DNA from: Aralia elata
Taxonomy: Eukaryota > Streptophyta > Magnoliopsida > Apiales > Araliaceae
Assembly (NCBI GenBank): GCA_034770075.1
Contig: CM068377.1
Coordinates: 70,100,358-70,164,357, forward strand
Reading direction: 5' to 3'
Length of the DNA stretch: 64,000 nt
Shown piece by piece: positions 33,478 to 46,240 of the stretch. Below the pieces are notes generated by a model. That model did not search any database, had not been told where the DNA came from, and saw only the letters and a list, made by a program, of their open reading frames with translations. The position numbers were made by a program, and so were the translations under genes. Positions within the stretch are counted from its first letter, which is position 1. Each line of letters begins with the position of its first letter.

Positions 33478-34200
33478 AAGAGAGGGTTAGATACCCATAT
33501 TGAACCATCTATTTCATATCTAAAAGAATTATTGGGGAGTGATGAAAATGTGGTCCAGGCTCTCAGAAAATTAATTGGGTTGTTATGAAACAATTCCAAA
33601 AATAAATTGAAATCCAATGTCTTGTTGCTACAGAATTTTGGTTTCTCAAAGAAGAAAATTCAGAAGTTCATTATAAATCAACCAACATGTGTCCTACTAA
33701 GTTCCGAATGGCTTGAAGGTCTATTGCTTAGAGTTGAAGGGGAGTTGGGAATTCCTCGTGATTCCGCAATGTTTTTCCATGGTGTTCAGGCGCTTGCTTG
33801 TCTTAGGAAATCAACAGTAGACATGAAGTTTGATATCTTTAGGAGCTTTGGTTGGTCTGATTCGGAGATGATGACCATGGTTAGGTATCAACCCTATTGT
33901 TTAAAAATATCGAAGGCTAAACTTAGAAATGGGTTGAACTTTTTCATGAAAGAACTTGGCTATAATCCGTCATACTTAGCTTCTCATCCCAAGTTTTTAG
34001 CACTTAGTCTGGAGAAAAGAGTGGTTCCTCGGAATGAAATTCTAAAACTCTTGCAAGCGAAGAAGTTGCTGCAACGTAAGTTGACTCTTTTTTCAGTTGT
34101 GTGCTATTCAGAGCTGAAATTTGTTGAGAACATTGTCCTGCGCTACAAGGATGAGGTACCTGGTCCTTACGAAACCTACACCAAGTACATGGAACAATGA
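33478..34200 (+). pseudogene. mTERF copy 2, C-terminal half
   Basis: Picks up where 18069 left off, from HIEPSISYLKELLG to the family C terminus TKYMEQ and TGA at 34198-34200. An in-frame TGA at 33586-33588 (after LIGLL) interrupts it. From 33607 the frame is open for 197 residues and includes FDIFRSFGWSDSEMM and LSLEKRVVPRNEIL. At the site of the copy 1 stop this copy has CAA, so it shows the full-length C terminus of the family here. Confidence 0.92.
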
Positions 34201-36140
34201 CGAGACTTGCTGTTTTAAATGAGGTGAGAAACTAAATTTAGTTTGTTGAATGATTAGAATCCCATTTTGTCATTAATTAATGTTACTCAAGCTCTTGGTG
34301 ATTTGGTTATGAGAGAGTTGAAGAATCTAACAACACCATGATAAGCTTATTTTACTAGTTGTTCCTCCTATCCTACTTATAAATTTAAATCGCTTAATTA
34401 TGTGGCACAAGGAAGCGACCTACCTCTTTAGATGAGGTGAGGAACTATGATATAGTCTCAAGCTTTTGCATTTAATCATAGTTTTCCTTGTTTTTGTTGT
34501 TCCAATTGTGTTAGCTTAGTTTCCTCTGCTGGTGCATTATCATAGCTGTAAAATAATATTCTTGGTGCTTAGATTTTCAGAGAGCTGGAGGATCTAACCA
34601 CACTGACAAATATTAATTTTATTAGTTGTATCTCATATCTTGCTTACAAACTTAAATTTTAGTTGATTTATTTTGCTAGTAGTCCACTCTGATTTCCGAC
34701 CATAGTGTCGGTATATTGGTGAATGAAGGAATTGAGTAAATAAATGACTTGAGGCCAAAATTGCACTCTTTTTATTTTTATTTTGTTTGGTTATTTATTT
34801 ATTGTGGGAATCGGGGCATGTAACAGTGAGTAGGGAGGGGTTCTAGCTTCTAAATGCACAAAAAATACTTGTCAACTTAAGGCCTACTAAAAATAAAAGG
34901 TAGCAACTAGCAACTCAACCAATGGAAAGTTTTATGCATAATTTTAGGTGCTTACTCACTAAAACCATTTTATATTACTTTGTATTATTCGTTGTGTCTA
35001 TTAGAGAAAACAAAATGAGGAAAACAATGCCTTATGCCTATACCATAAACTTCACCAATTGTGAATTTTCCATTGTATTTATACATCTAGTCTTGAGTTG
35101 ATGGCACCTCATTTGTCATCTCAATGTGTTTTAGAACAAAAAGATGTCAAGCTTTTGAAACTTGAAGCTCACTTAGAGTTTCTTGTAAACCTTGAACATT
35201 ATTTGTGACTAGCCAAACAAGGTATGCATATGTTAGGTTGTATAATACATACACCCTCGATTTCAATACATTTTTAAAACTACGACTTTCAAAGAGAATT
35301 TTATTTTTCTTGATGGTATTTAAATACAAATTCTAGGGAGTTTTCGACTTGTGCTTCCACTTAATGGTGAGCAAAGGATGAATCGTATTAGCCATGTTTG
35401 ATTTGGCTTAGTTCCTCGTTTGAAAGTAGTTACAAAAACAATTCATGTAAGTAAATTTGAGAAGAAATTTTTTTAAATACTGGGAAGGGCAACTCTCTTA
35501 ACAAGAAGGGTAAATAAGATGTTTCTTATAGACGTGCTATAGTTTCTATGGCAAAAAGGGATTTTATCTCCCACTTTTTTAGCATTACACTACTAAACTT
35601 TAAGAATATGAAATTAACTAGCTAAACTAACTAAAAAAGTTAATTTAACCATTTTGTCAAATTATTTGCACGGCTGTTAAAGTAGGTCTCATTTTTTTTA
35701 TATGTGAATTAAAAGAGTGTGGTCTCCTAGTTGGTAATGTAGCCACCTCCATGCACCTCTGCCTATGAATTAAATCACTTGCAATGGGGTAAAATAAGAA
35801 CGAGAGATTAAGGTTTTGCAAAGGGATCAGTTGAAGCTTGATTTGCTGCAAAAAATTTGGGGTTTTTGTTGGGATATTGCTTCCCTTGCTATTAAGAACT
35901 AACCATATGCTTCGTTAATGGTTGTATCGCGTTCAAGATCGTCAATGATTGTTCCGGATAGGCGATTGTATTTTTGCGATGTTCCTGTTCGAATTTGTGT
36001 CCACAAAGGATGGGTTAAGAGGAAGAAGATTTTATGGCTACCCTAACTACGGGTATGAGATAGTCCTTAGTTGTTGAATTTATGTGGGCAAAAAGGGGGA
36101 ATTTTTCCCCAAAAAAAATTCACCTGTTTATACCAGTTTT
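34201..36140. other. 3' flank of mTERF copy 2 and unassigned spacer
   Basis: The first roughly 100 bases resemble the 3' flank of copy 1 (GACTTGCT, then GAAACTAAATTTAG). Beyond that, two related TTATTTTACTAGTTG/TTTTATTAGTTGTA stretches with TCCTATCCTACTTA or TCATATCTTGCTTA suggest local duplication at about 34350 and 34615. No convincing gene is seen; the minus-strand frames at 35147 and 35657 have no domain. Confidence 0.5.
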
Positions 36141-37390
36141 AACAGAAAATTGGGAGATATTATTGTTGGATTTTTGCTATAAAAATTTTATTTATCTATT
36201 TATTTAATATTTATTTGTTTATGTTAGACATTGATTTATTAATAAAAGTACACCATTCATCATTCATTAAATGATCATTTAGTTTGTTTATATATATATC
36301 TTCATATTATATATGTTATGGTTTATATGAATAAATAAATGTTATACACAGAAGATATAAATCATATGTAATATATAAATAAAGATATAATAGTTTATAA
36401 CCTATGATGATTTGAAGATATTATCATGTAGGTTATAGTACTTTAATAGAGATGATTTATCTTGATAATGAAAATTGGACTTCTAATCAAAATACTAGTG
36501 TATTAACGGTGTGCATTATAAAATATTTTCACATATATATTAGTTTGTGAAATTTCTTAATTTTGAAATAATAATGGACTTAATATTGTTATATATATTA
36601 ATTTGATGTTCCAATGACTAAGATTATATCATGTTATTTAATACCTCGGAATGTTGATTAATATATTTAATTAATATAAGGAACATTATTAGTCAAAACT
36701 TATAAAAAATTTCATTAGATAATTTATCATTGATCATAGAATCTTGGTCGAGTATTTTAATATTTATTATTAAGATGACTGATTTAATTGTTAAATCAAT
36801 TTATGATCAAATAGAGATAAATTATGGACTTTATGAAATTAGTTTAAATGTATCAGAATTATATTAATTGATTCTGATATATTTATGTATATTTATAGAG
36901 GAAATATTCACAGTTTATTAGTAAAGGGTTTATTTAATTAATTTCTGGACTGAAGTGCAATTATAATTATTTAGTGAAATTAATTGTAATTAATATTTAT
37001 TTTGAATATTAATATTAGATAATAATATCTAGATAAGTATTGGAGTCAGAAGATGAATCTCTTATGATCCTCTTCCTAGCTTAATATGGACCAGATTCTT
37101 AAGAGAGGGTGAAGATCAATGTTATTATATATATCATTGATTAGAAACATATTTGGTGACTTTTCTATCAGAAGAAAACATCAAATTTCGTATTCTCTCC
37201 TTTCAGCCTAGAAAAAAATATAGTTAGAGTTTATTTCAGAAGGGTGATTTGGAGATTATACTCCAAGTTCAACATAAGGTCATAGGAGGAAAATTTTTAA
37301 GGATAATTAAAACGTGTTAATCCAACCAAGCACTAGGTAACAAATTCGTACTTTAGATACATAGTATATATATATATATATTTGTTGTTA
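36141..37390. other. Very AT-rich stretch, possible decayed LTR
   Basis: Starts near TGTTGGATTTTTGC and runs through TTAATTAATAT-rich DNA to a TA microsatellite at about 37366-37382. It has no ORF. The composition and a TGAAGTGCAATTATAATT stretch are reminiscent of LTR leader regions, but no paired repeat was found. Confidence 0.3.
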
Positions 37391-37637
37391 CGTATAAAAT
37401 CATAAAGATGATTCTGATTTTATTTTATTTTATTTTTTTAAACTTATTTTCGGAATTTTTTTTTCCCACAATTATGACTATTTTGAACGGTTGGAAGTAC
37501 CTCCCAACGAAGAGACAAGTCACAATAATGATGAAACAATGAGTGTCATGAATAGCAGAATTGAAGCCGTGAGCTCGCTGACAAATAAAAACAAAGCTGA
37601 ATGAGAAGTTAAAAAATATGACATGGGAAGTGTTAGG

Positions 37638-38106
37638 ACATGATTTATTGGGCCCAGATGATATGGTAGGTCGTAGTCCACGTGGAGGAAGTCTCTCCAC
37701 GTAGGAGTCTATTTTATCAGTTGGAGCACTTTAAGGAATCTAAAGATTCTTAACTATATTTAATTTTCAATTCTTGAGGAGAGAGTCGGACTTCCTTTCT
37801 TTAAGGAGATTCACTTCTATCACATTATGGTATCCACCATATGAAGGAATTATGTTCCAATTCGGGATGAGGCGTTTTAAGGAGGTGTGATCACTATAAA
37901 TACAAGGCTACACACTAATATTCAGGTATCACTTTATTCTCGGCACTAAGGTATTAAGCCTCCATTGTTAAACTTTATTTAGCCTGTACTTATTCTCACA
38001 CCGGAGCTATCCCCTAGCGGCAAAAGCCGTCAGTTCTTTGAGTGTGGTTTCGTTTCTGTGCAGGATTGGACGTGCAGTTTGGTGATTGGGCGCGTGGATG
38101 AATCTT
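37638..38106 (+). mobile_element. Probable LTR fragment with TATA box
   Basis: Starts TGTTAGGACATG and contains CTATAAATAC at 37894-37903. About 80-130 bases later come a TTGTTAAACTTTATTTAG and a CTTATTCTCACACCGGAG stretch, then GTGCAGGATTGGACG. This order of TATA box and short leader is typical of plant LTRs. No second copy or coding region lies in the window, so the family is unknown. Confidence 0.4.
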
Positions 38107-38161
38107 GGCGTTAACATGAAGTATTTAAATGGGAGATGGAAGCTAGTAGGATTAGAGACAA

Positions 38162-38162
<1 letters not shown>

Positions 38163-38225
<63 letters not shown>

Positions 38226-38228
38226 ATC
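38163..38228. repeat. (AAT)n(AAAT)n microsatellite
   Basis: About ten AAT units followed by about nine AAAT units. The step from trinucleotide to tetranucleotide units is sharp. Confidence 0.92.
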
Positions 38229-38684
38229 ATGTTATCCAGGGTATCGCCATGGATGGTGATTTTCGTTGTAATTTTTTTCATTTTTTTTTGTTTTTGTATA
38301 AATGATTGTGATGGATGACATAATTTCATTGTGGTGATGTAATTTATTCATCCATTGGGTTGTAAAAGATTGCATATTATGTTTGTAATAAAAAATAATG
38401 GCTCTCAATTCTATGTTTTGAAACTGCTTTTCATACCTTGAATTTCTTTGCATTACAAGTGACAAACATTTCAACCATTCTTTGTAATTTTGAGCATTAA
38501 ATTGGCATAAGAAACACTGTTGACTTCTTACATTCAAACCTAACAAAAAATATACAGCCCATTATAATAAACTCTGCAGTTCACAAAACCCAACTACTGG
38601 ACAGTTCATATGACTATCCAAAGTAAAAAACATACATAAATATTGTCTTCACAATTACATCAATTTCAAAAATATCATTTCATT

Positions 38685-38800
38685 TGACTTTCCACAAACA
38701 TGTTTCACTTGACTTTCCACAAACATACATAAATGTTCTCAAATTTTCTTCTTTCCATGAGTTATTTTTCCCTTGACTTTCCACAAACATGTTTCACTTG
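38685..38800. repeat. Short direct repeats CTTGACTTTCCACAAACAT
   Basis: The string occurs three times, near 38688, 38708 and 38773, each followed by related sequence (GTTTCACTTG or ACATAAATG). It lies immediately upstream of the third mTERF fragment. Confidence 0.7.
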
Positions 38801-38839
38801 CTGCCATTCTAGGAGTTCACTGCCACTTGCAACATTTGA

Positions 38840-38998
38840 TGGATCATCTATTTCATACCTAAAAGAATTATTGGGGAATGATGAAAATGTGATCAAGCCT
38901 CTCAGAAAATCAGTTTGGTTGTTATCACGCAATTCCCGAAATAAATTGAAATCCAATGTATTGTTGCTACAATTTGGTTTCTCAAAGGAAAAAATTCT
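38840..38998 (+). pseudogene. mTERF fragment (third copy)
   Basis: About 53 codons matching the middle of the mTERF copies: SISYLKELLGNDENV, then LRKSVWLLSRNSRNKLKSN and FGFSKEKI. It is closer to copy 2 (KELLG, NKLKSN) than to copy 1. It lacks the stop that copy 2 has after LL and lacks one codon after VLLLQ. Neither the N- nor the C-terminal part is present. It is a relic, probably of a third tandem gene or a partial duplication. Confidence 0.8.
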
Positions 38999-39469
38999 AG
39001 TTAAATACCTTCCAGGTACCTCTATTTTTCATTAAAATAAATCATCTTATTAGTCGTTAATAAAAAAAAATTATTTATAATTTTAATTAAGTATTTTGAG
39101 ATGTTAATGTAATTATATATTGCATTTTAATAAATAAAATTATTTATAATAAAAATTACAGAACAAATACTTAAACTTGTACGAGATTCTGTAATAGTAT
39201 TCTAAATACTTAAAATATTCCACCTTATGAATTTAGGACCTTGATCTATTTTTAACTTAGTTACATCCTTAAGCTGATAGTCTATTTGAGTTTGAGACAC
39301 TCTATTAGCATACGTGCGTGTGTGGATTTTTATAATTCCAACGTGTCATTTTACTTTATTATTTCAATGACATGGAAATGATGTGAACTTTTTAGTAGGA
39401 TCTAAACCCACCCAAGTGGCCACATCACCATAAAATAAAAAGGCCACATCATTTCCACGTCATTGCCAT
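38999..39469. other. Spacer, nothing recognised
   Basis: AT-rich, with repeated TTATTTATAAT strings. No gene or mobile-element ends were seen. Confidence 0.4.
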
Positions 39470-39836
39470 TGGGCCGGAATTACCTGCGATCACAACCACC
39501 GAGTCACCTCCATTTCTCACTGCAACAAGAGCTTCTGACTACATACCCTCTAAAATGGCACCGTTTTATCTCTCCAAACATCTCTCCTGCAACAATTTCT
39601 CCAAACACATCCCAATCCACCTCTTCATTGCCACCAATCTTCTTTCTCTAGACCTCTCTCACAACTCTCTAGACCCATCCCACACCTAATCATAGCCCTC
39701 CGATCCCTGAGCCACTTGGATTTATGTCTAATTCCTTCAATGGCTCCCTCTTTAAGTCCCTCAGCAACCTCACCCAGCTCACCAGAAGCTTAAATCTCTC
39801 CTTTTAACCATCTCTTTAGCAAGGTTCCACCTAGGG
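39467..39836 (+). pseudogene. LRR receptor-like protein, N-terminal fragment
   Basis: Three frames together give the start of an LRR receptor-like protein. First comes the LRR N-cap end HWAGITCDHNHRVTSIS at about 39467. Then LSCNNFSKHIPIHLF and LLSLDLSHNSL follow at about 39559-39645, and IALRSLSHLDL and SNSFNGSLFKSLSNLTQL at about 39690-39785. Plant LRR repeats of the LxxLxLxxNxLxGxIP type are clear. Stops and at least two frameshifts break it. No kinase or transmembrane part is present. Plant LRR receptor kinases sit in the plasma membrane, but this fragment has no function. Confidence 0.72.
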
Positions 39837-40015
39837 GTGAGAAAAAAAATTGAAAAAAAAAAAATTTGGAAAAAAACCGCAAAAAACAATAACCAATGAA
39901 AAACTAAATAAACTGAAACTGAAAAAAATTAAATCGCACAATTGGTCACAACAACGGTTACTAGCGAAAAACCGAACCAATATATATATAGGGTAATGAT
40001 CCATAGTATGTATTT
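39837..40015. other. A-rich degenerate repeat
   Basis: Starts CTAGGGGTGAG and continues with A-runs and AAACCG/GAACCAA motifs. A similar CACACCCCTAG end lies near 748. It is probably a fragment of a non-autonomous transposon. It is cut by the large LTR element at 40016. Confidence 0.3.
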
Positions 40016-43000
40016 TCTGACACCCCCAAATTCAGGTTCTTTGAACCTCGAATTCATTGTTCACGATCCACTTCATACAACACCTTTAAACAACATATAA
40101 TGACTAAAGCGGAAAATAATAAACATATGTTGTTCATTACAAAAGGTTAACTAAGTCCCAAGGTCTACAACCTTTAAACAAAATACAACTCGACTACCTT
40201 ATAGTGCAAAAGGTTTGCAACTTACACAGCTTGTTTCCACAATAAAACACTATCAGCATCTACCGAAACTACTCGACCGTAGTTCCTTAGCTCTTCAAAA
40301 TAATCGAATGCTCGATCTTATCTGAAAAGGAGTTCATGATATAGCAAGGGTGAGCAACTACTTTGCTCAGCAAGTTAAAATAAACAACAAACGATATATC
40401 ATGAATGAAAAGAATAAACTTCTTTGGATTTCACAATATACAATAATTGTGAATAACTGTCAACCATATTACTTCTAGGAGATTAACTGAAAAGCTGATA
40501 ATCTCAACATGCAATAATAAATTCGAGAGCGATATCAATAATGATAGCTTTAAATAACACTTGCAAGAATGAATAACTTTAAGAACTGATATTCAAAAAC
40601 CCATGGTAAAGAATATTTACTGCTGAGTTGGTCATTATAGACCGTGAACAGGGTTGAGGGCTTGTCCCAGGTCTTTCTCCTGGAATACCTCGTGAGAACT
40701 TCTCCAGTTCTTAACTGGACATCTCATGAGAACTTCCCCAGGTCTTAACTGGGCATCTCGGAGTAGTTTAACAGTTAAAACAACTGTAAACACTCAGCTG
40801 GATATGCAAGGTGGCCAAACCTCTTGTACCCAATGTATATGCATAACATTAAAAATTTTTGGTTGCGCGCTAAGTCTAATTAACGACATCAAAATCCCTT
40901 TTTGTAAGGGTTGTTCTGCTCAGTATGATCATAAGAATCTGCACCCTAAATGGTTTGGATAGCTTCAACAATATTCAAATCAATGAATTTAAATATACAA
41001 ATGTCTAGCCGAAACAATTGGCATAGACTACTTCTTTAAATAGTTCTTATTAAGAACTCATGCAAATAAATGTCTAGCTGAATCAATTAGCATAGACTTA
41101 CTCCGTAAATGGTTCATCTTTAGAACAACATAAATCAATGTCTAGCCGAAGCAATTGGCATAGACTTGCTTCTTAAATAGTTCAAATTCAGAACATGACT
41201 TGCATGTGCACGAATGTGCGAATAACAATAAATAATATGATATGGAATAATATACAATAATTATTCCAGCTTACAACTAAACAGTCTATAATCAATACAA
41301 TCGCGACATTAAACAATTTTAATATAAGATACTTGCTCAATAATAATATGAGTGAAGGTAGGGAACTTGCATAATACACCACATCCTACTCGAATGTAAA
41401 TTGAGTAGGGTTAAAGGAACTTGCCTGATAGACGAGCTACAACTAACAAGCTTTAAATAACTCTCTTAGAATGACCTAACATTAATAGCATTGGTCTATC
41501 AATTAGTACTGCACATATATGCTTACAAAATCACTTAAGGCGATAAACACTTAATCACATAGTTAACACATTGGTTAGATATAATATTATCCTCCTTGGA
41601 TAATACTTTAAACTCATTACTAAAAGTTAGTAGAACTCCAATTATTATTACTTTAAAAACAATCACCAATGAATTAATCATTAAATAACATTTTAGTTAG
41701 TCACTAATATTATTAAACCCTTTTAATAATATTTTAAATTGAAACTATTATTATTAATCATTTAATAATAATTTAATTCATTTGATTTAATATTATTAAT
41801 TCATTTAATAACATTTAAATCATCAACTATTATTAATAAAACATTTAATAAAAATTAAGCAATTATTAACAATTAAAAAAAACATATAAAACAATTAAAT
41901 ATTAAACCTAATTATTTTTCATAATTAGGAAAATATAAAATTTAATTTCCATGTATCATCAGTATTTATCTTATATTATTATAACATTTTTCACCAATTT
42001 TCATAATTTTCTAGCATTCATAGAATTTTCTATGAATTTCCACTATTTTTAAATTAACTTTAAATAGCCTTAACAATACAATAAATATCTATGCTCTTCA
42101 ATAATTTACCAAAAATTTTCAGAAATTCTGAAATAATAACACAATATTACTGCAAAATAATTTTTAGCACAAAATGATTTTTCTGTAATTTAAATTATAA
42201 TTTTTAATATGTTGAAACTTCCGAAAATCATAGTAATTAGTTCGTTTATCCAAAAATTACAAATCTTATGCCCATTTCACATGAAATTTAATTCTCTACA
42301 ACTTTGTAGAAGGAAGTTTTCCAAATTCTGTACGGATCGTAGCAGATCTGGCTCGGCCGAAAATTTCGCCGGCGGCAACTTTTCCGGTCATCGATTCCTT
42401 CGACTGTACAGTTTTCCGGTGACTTTTTCGTTAATTTTCTGTCCAGATTAGTTTATCTAACACCCCATAAATTCATAATAATTATTCCACACCATTTTTA
42501 GAAAAGAAATTGTTCACTTATAATTTCGTATTTACATCACTTACATGATTTTTAACCTCAAATCTTATGGATGTTCACAAAATCAATTACTACAAATTAT
42601 TCTACATCACAATAATAATTTCATTCATCATCTAGACAATTTTATTACATAACAAAACAATAATTTCAACAAGAAATTAATTGATTCACAGCCTAATAAA
42701 AATTACCTCTTGTTGATTAAGGTTCCAACTGATGATTTCTATCCCTCTTGGCAATACAAAATTTTGGTGATTTTTGGTTCTTAGCTCTCGGATGGTTTAC
42801 CAATATAAGGAATGGAGATGTAGAGAGAGAGGATGGGTATTTGTGCTTTGTTAGCCTAACTAAGGACAAAATACTACACACCAAGTCTCTCTCATCTAGC
42901 TTAATAATTGATGCCACCCATGCCGACAACACACTATATATATATTATATATATCCAAAGTGCATAAGCACTTCCCACATATAATATACATATATCACAA

Positions 43001-43101
43001 CACACGCCTATATATATAAATATATATACACGGAATATATATATATACCCTGCACACACTTATAATATGTATATATATTATACAATATATATTATATAAG
43101 A

Positions 43102-43168
<67 letters not shown>

Positions 43169-43220
43169 GCTATATATATACACACACATACCGTGAGGCA
43201 TGTGCACACACACACACACA

Positions 43221-43266
<46 letters not shown>

Positions 43267-44397
43267 CATGCGCACACACATTAAAAATCATTTATTTTTT
43301 TAATGTATTTAAAAATAACAATTCATTTACTTAATTCCTTATTTAAATAATTTATTAAATTATTTAATTAATATTACACCACTATACTTGTTACAAGTAT
43401 ATATATAGAAAATATATCTATACATTTTAGCATCATTACACTAGCCCCATGATGTGTACTTAGTAGGGTGGCTTAATGTGACTTGCTAGGTTTATAGTCA
43501 TCATGCTACACACTACATCACATTACAAGCTACCTTAAATAAATTAATAAAACAACCAACTAGCCTCTCTCTCTCTCTCTCTCACTATGTCGGCAACAAC
43601 AAGGAGTGAAGGCTCCAATTTGGCTTTTCCTTTATTAATTTAACGAGTAAAAGTCCAATCAAGTACTCCACAAAAACAAGCAAGACAAGTTACTTAATAA
43701 ATAAAAGAAAGAAAACAAAATCCATGATGCACTTTCTCTTTCCCAAAACCGCCAGTTACAAGGGACTTTTGTCCCACTTTAATTGTCATTCTAATTGTTT
43801 TTAATAATTAAATATGCTACTAGGATCATTTACATTGGGTTGGTAATTGGACTTCAATTAAACATTCAATTTGGCTCACAATAAAAAAAACTTGGGCTAC
43901 TAATAAATCAAGTCCAATTAATTTATCCTTGGACTTTTTAATTTAACCCATGATGTCCCATTAAATTGGTCACACATTAATTACCGAGTCCATAATCAAA
44001 TGAATGTTTGGACTGGGTAATTAAATAAATAACCTAGTCCATTAGTATTAAATTACTAATTGGACCATTAAATATTATTATTAATATTTCACCTTGTTCA
44101 CATTAATTAATAATCATATTAATTAATTTACAAAATTTAATTCACTCACTATATTCAATTTAATTAAATATCAAATTACTAAACACTTTATCAAAACTCT
44201 TGATATTAAAACCTTAGGGTTAGTCTACTAACTTAAATAAACTATTAGTGTGACTCCCTTTAATTCACTTTAATAATTATTCACATAAAACAATTATTTA
44301 CACCCAAAAGTTTAAATTGAACCGCGAGAAATTTATGCGTTAAAATTAAATACTTTATTTAATTTATAAAGACGCTCTAAAATTCTTGGTCCTTACA
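40016..44397 (-). repeat. Left LTR (3' LTR) of the gag-only element
   Basis: Co-linear with 48947-53274. It contains GAACTTCTCCAGGTCTTAACTGG-like short repeats near 40690-40750, several GTCTAGCCGAA...GGCATAGACT repeats (about 41004-41165) and a complex microsatellite at about 43100-43265. The short open frames inside it recur in the other LTR and are not genes. Confidence 0.92.
43020..43270. repeat. Compound AT/AC microsatellite in the left LTR
   Basis: (AT)n, (AC)n, a CCGTGAGGCATGTG island, (AC)n and (AT)n in a roughly mirrored order. The right LTR (about 52041-52145) lacks one AC/AT block, so this is the main length difference between the LTRs. Confidence 0.88.
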
Positions 44398-44412
44398 TTC
44401 TCCCCTCCTTAT
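44398..44412 (-). other. Polypurine tract of the gag-only element
   Basis: AAGGAGGGGAGAA on the minus strand, directly before the 3' LTR (TGTAAGGACC in that direction). It is nearly identical to the tract of the Tekay element. Confidence 0.82.
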
Positions 44413-46240
44413 AAGAATTCCGTCCCCGGAATTCAACATAAGGTTACCAACCCATTCGGATGATTCATACCCAATTCATCCTTAAAGTCTTATATGACTT
44501 TGACCGGTATTGAAATTTCTCTAATTTACTACATCTAAAGATACTGTCTTAATTACTCAAATGACCCTAGGTTATTCCTGAACCTATTTAACTTGGTGAC
44601 TCATATACCAAAGAGCAACCTGACGCTGGTCCTTAAAGGATACACCTTACTGCCGTACTTATCAGTTTGTCTCATGATTTTTTTTTTTTGACATCTATTA
44701 CCGAGAGTCTGGCTTTCGCACGCCTCAATACCACATTCCTTCTAAATGGGGTTCTACACCTGCTTCTATGCCACCCTTAAAATGCAACACGCCTTAAGCT
44801 TACGCAATTTCCACCATTGATTAGGCGATCGTACAAATTACCTTTATGGTTTTATCACTCATGCTCTCAACGCAATTCTACTCAGGCAAAACTTCTTCTG
44901 TTCTGTCTTTTCGTCTAAATAAGATATGTTGTGGACAACCTCAGTTGCGCCTCTATTCAATCTCGAAGGCTCTTGCGGAACACGCATCGCGCATCTCGAT
45001 TTATCACCATCGTTATCGGAGCTTCCCGTCTTGGTCGAGCCTCGTTAATATGAAATTTGGTCAACTGCTCGCAGTTTAGTCTGAACTTGATCTTCCAGAA
45101 GTGTGCTGACTTTGACCATCGATACATCGCGATCCGAGTAGCGCCATCTTCCTCTCACGTTCCGAAAATCTTGGCATGGGCTCGTCGCAACGTATGGATC
45201 TTCAAAATTTTGCATTAAGCCGCTTGATCTCTTCTCTCATACTCATTCCGGTATGTTAAGGATCCTTTCCACGCACTCTTTGTACTCCTTTCCTAGTCAT
45301 AATAATTCTTAAGATCCTATCTCTTCAAATTAAATATACCATGTATTCAACCTCATACAGCCATATTCTAACCTTTATGATTGCATCTTCAATTACTTCC
45401 AGATATTCAAGGTAATTACTACCTTTTCATAACATCCGATACAAATACAATTCACACCTACTGACCTTGTCATGCTTCATAAGCATACCCTCTGAATCAC
45501 CGAAAGACATACCACTAATTACGAATCCTTATTACCATTCCTTTCAAACTACACCATTGTTTACATAACATTATCTTGGCTTTCCAAAGCTCTTTGAACA
45601 CTTTCTTGTTATCCATAACAAGTTAACGAACTTCAATCTTCATGAAATTCAATACAACACCTTCTTGGTAAATCTTGTTTTTTTTTTTGAATTTTGTCTC
45701 TTTTAGAAATCACTTTTTCAACCCTTCGCGTACTCTTTCCTGTTTGGCACCTCTTGATCTTAAAATATTACTTATCTCTCAACTATAAAGTACTTGTGAA
45801 ACAACCACCACTCCAGGTAATATTAACTGTATTACCCTTACAGTTGGGTAACAGCTACACCTCTAATAAACTATTTCACCCTCTAACACATCAATTGTCT
45901 AATCAATGCGTTTACTAACCAATGCTACCTTAGACTTTCTTAAGTCTGAAGATGCATGCTCCTCATCTGACAGTCGATCAATACCTCAGACGATTACTAA
46001 ATAATACTAGCTCCTTATAAATGCTTGGAATCATCGCATCAAAGCATTTTCTACCTTCTCAATAGAATTTACTTTCTCACTTACTACTTCTACTCCATAG
46101 AAAATCTCACTTACTCAAAAAATTTAAATAGTATAACGAAATAACACCCTCAAAGGAACAGGCAATATTCAAATCAACTAATATTTAAACACTTATATTA
46201 TTGACCAACATATTACCTGGCACCACGCTTTTAGGTTCTT
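44413..46240 (-). other. Interior of the gag-only element, no pol recognised
   Basis: This is where protease to integrase should be. I read both strands for DTG, FIDD, HHCC and chromodomain-type strings and saw none. The frame at 44846-45079 (plus strand) has no domain. A T-run at 45680-45690 and CT-rich DNA suggest non-coding filler. The first bases after gag could still be read as a trace of the gag-protease junction (EEPKSVVPG in another frame), so pol was probably lost by deletion or replacement. Confidence 0.6.

Noticed and set aside
43078..43291. Tyr-Ile and Cys-Val rich frames
   Set aside because: Translations of AT/AC microsatellites.
44846..45079. Plus-strand frame of 77 codons in the interior of the gag-only element
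   Set aside because: Opposite to the gag strand, without a recognisable domain. It could hide degraded pol, but I could not read any pol motif on either strand.
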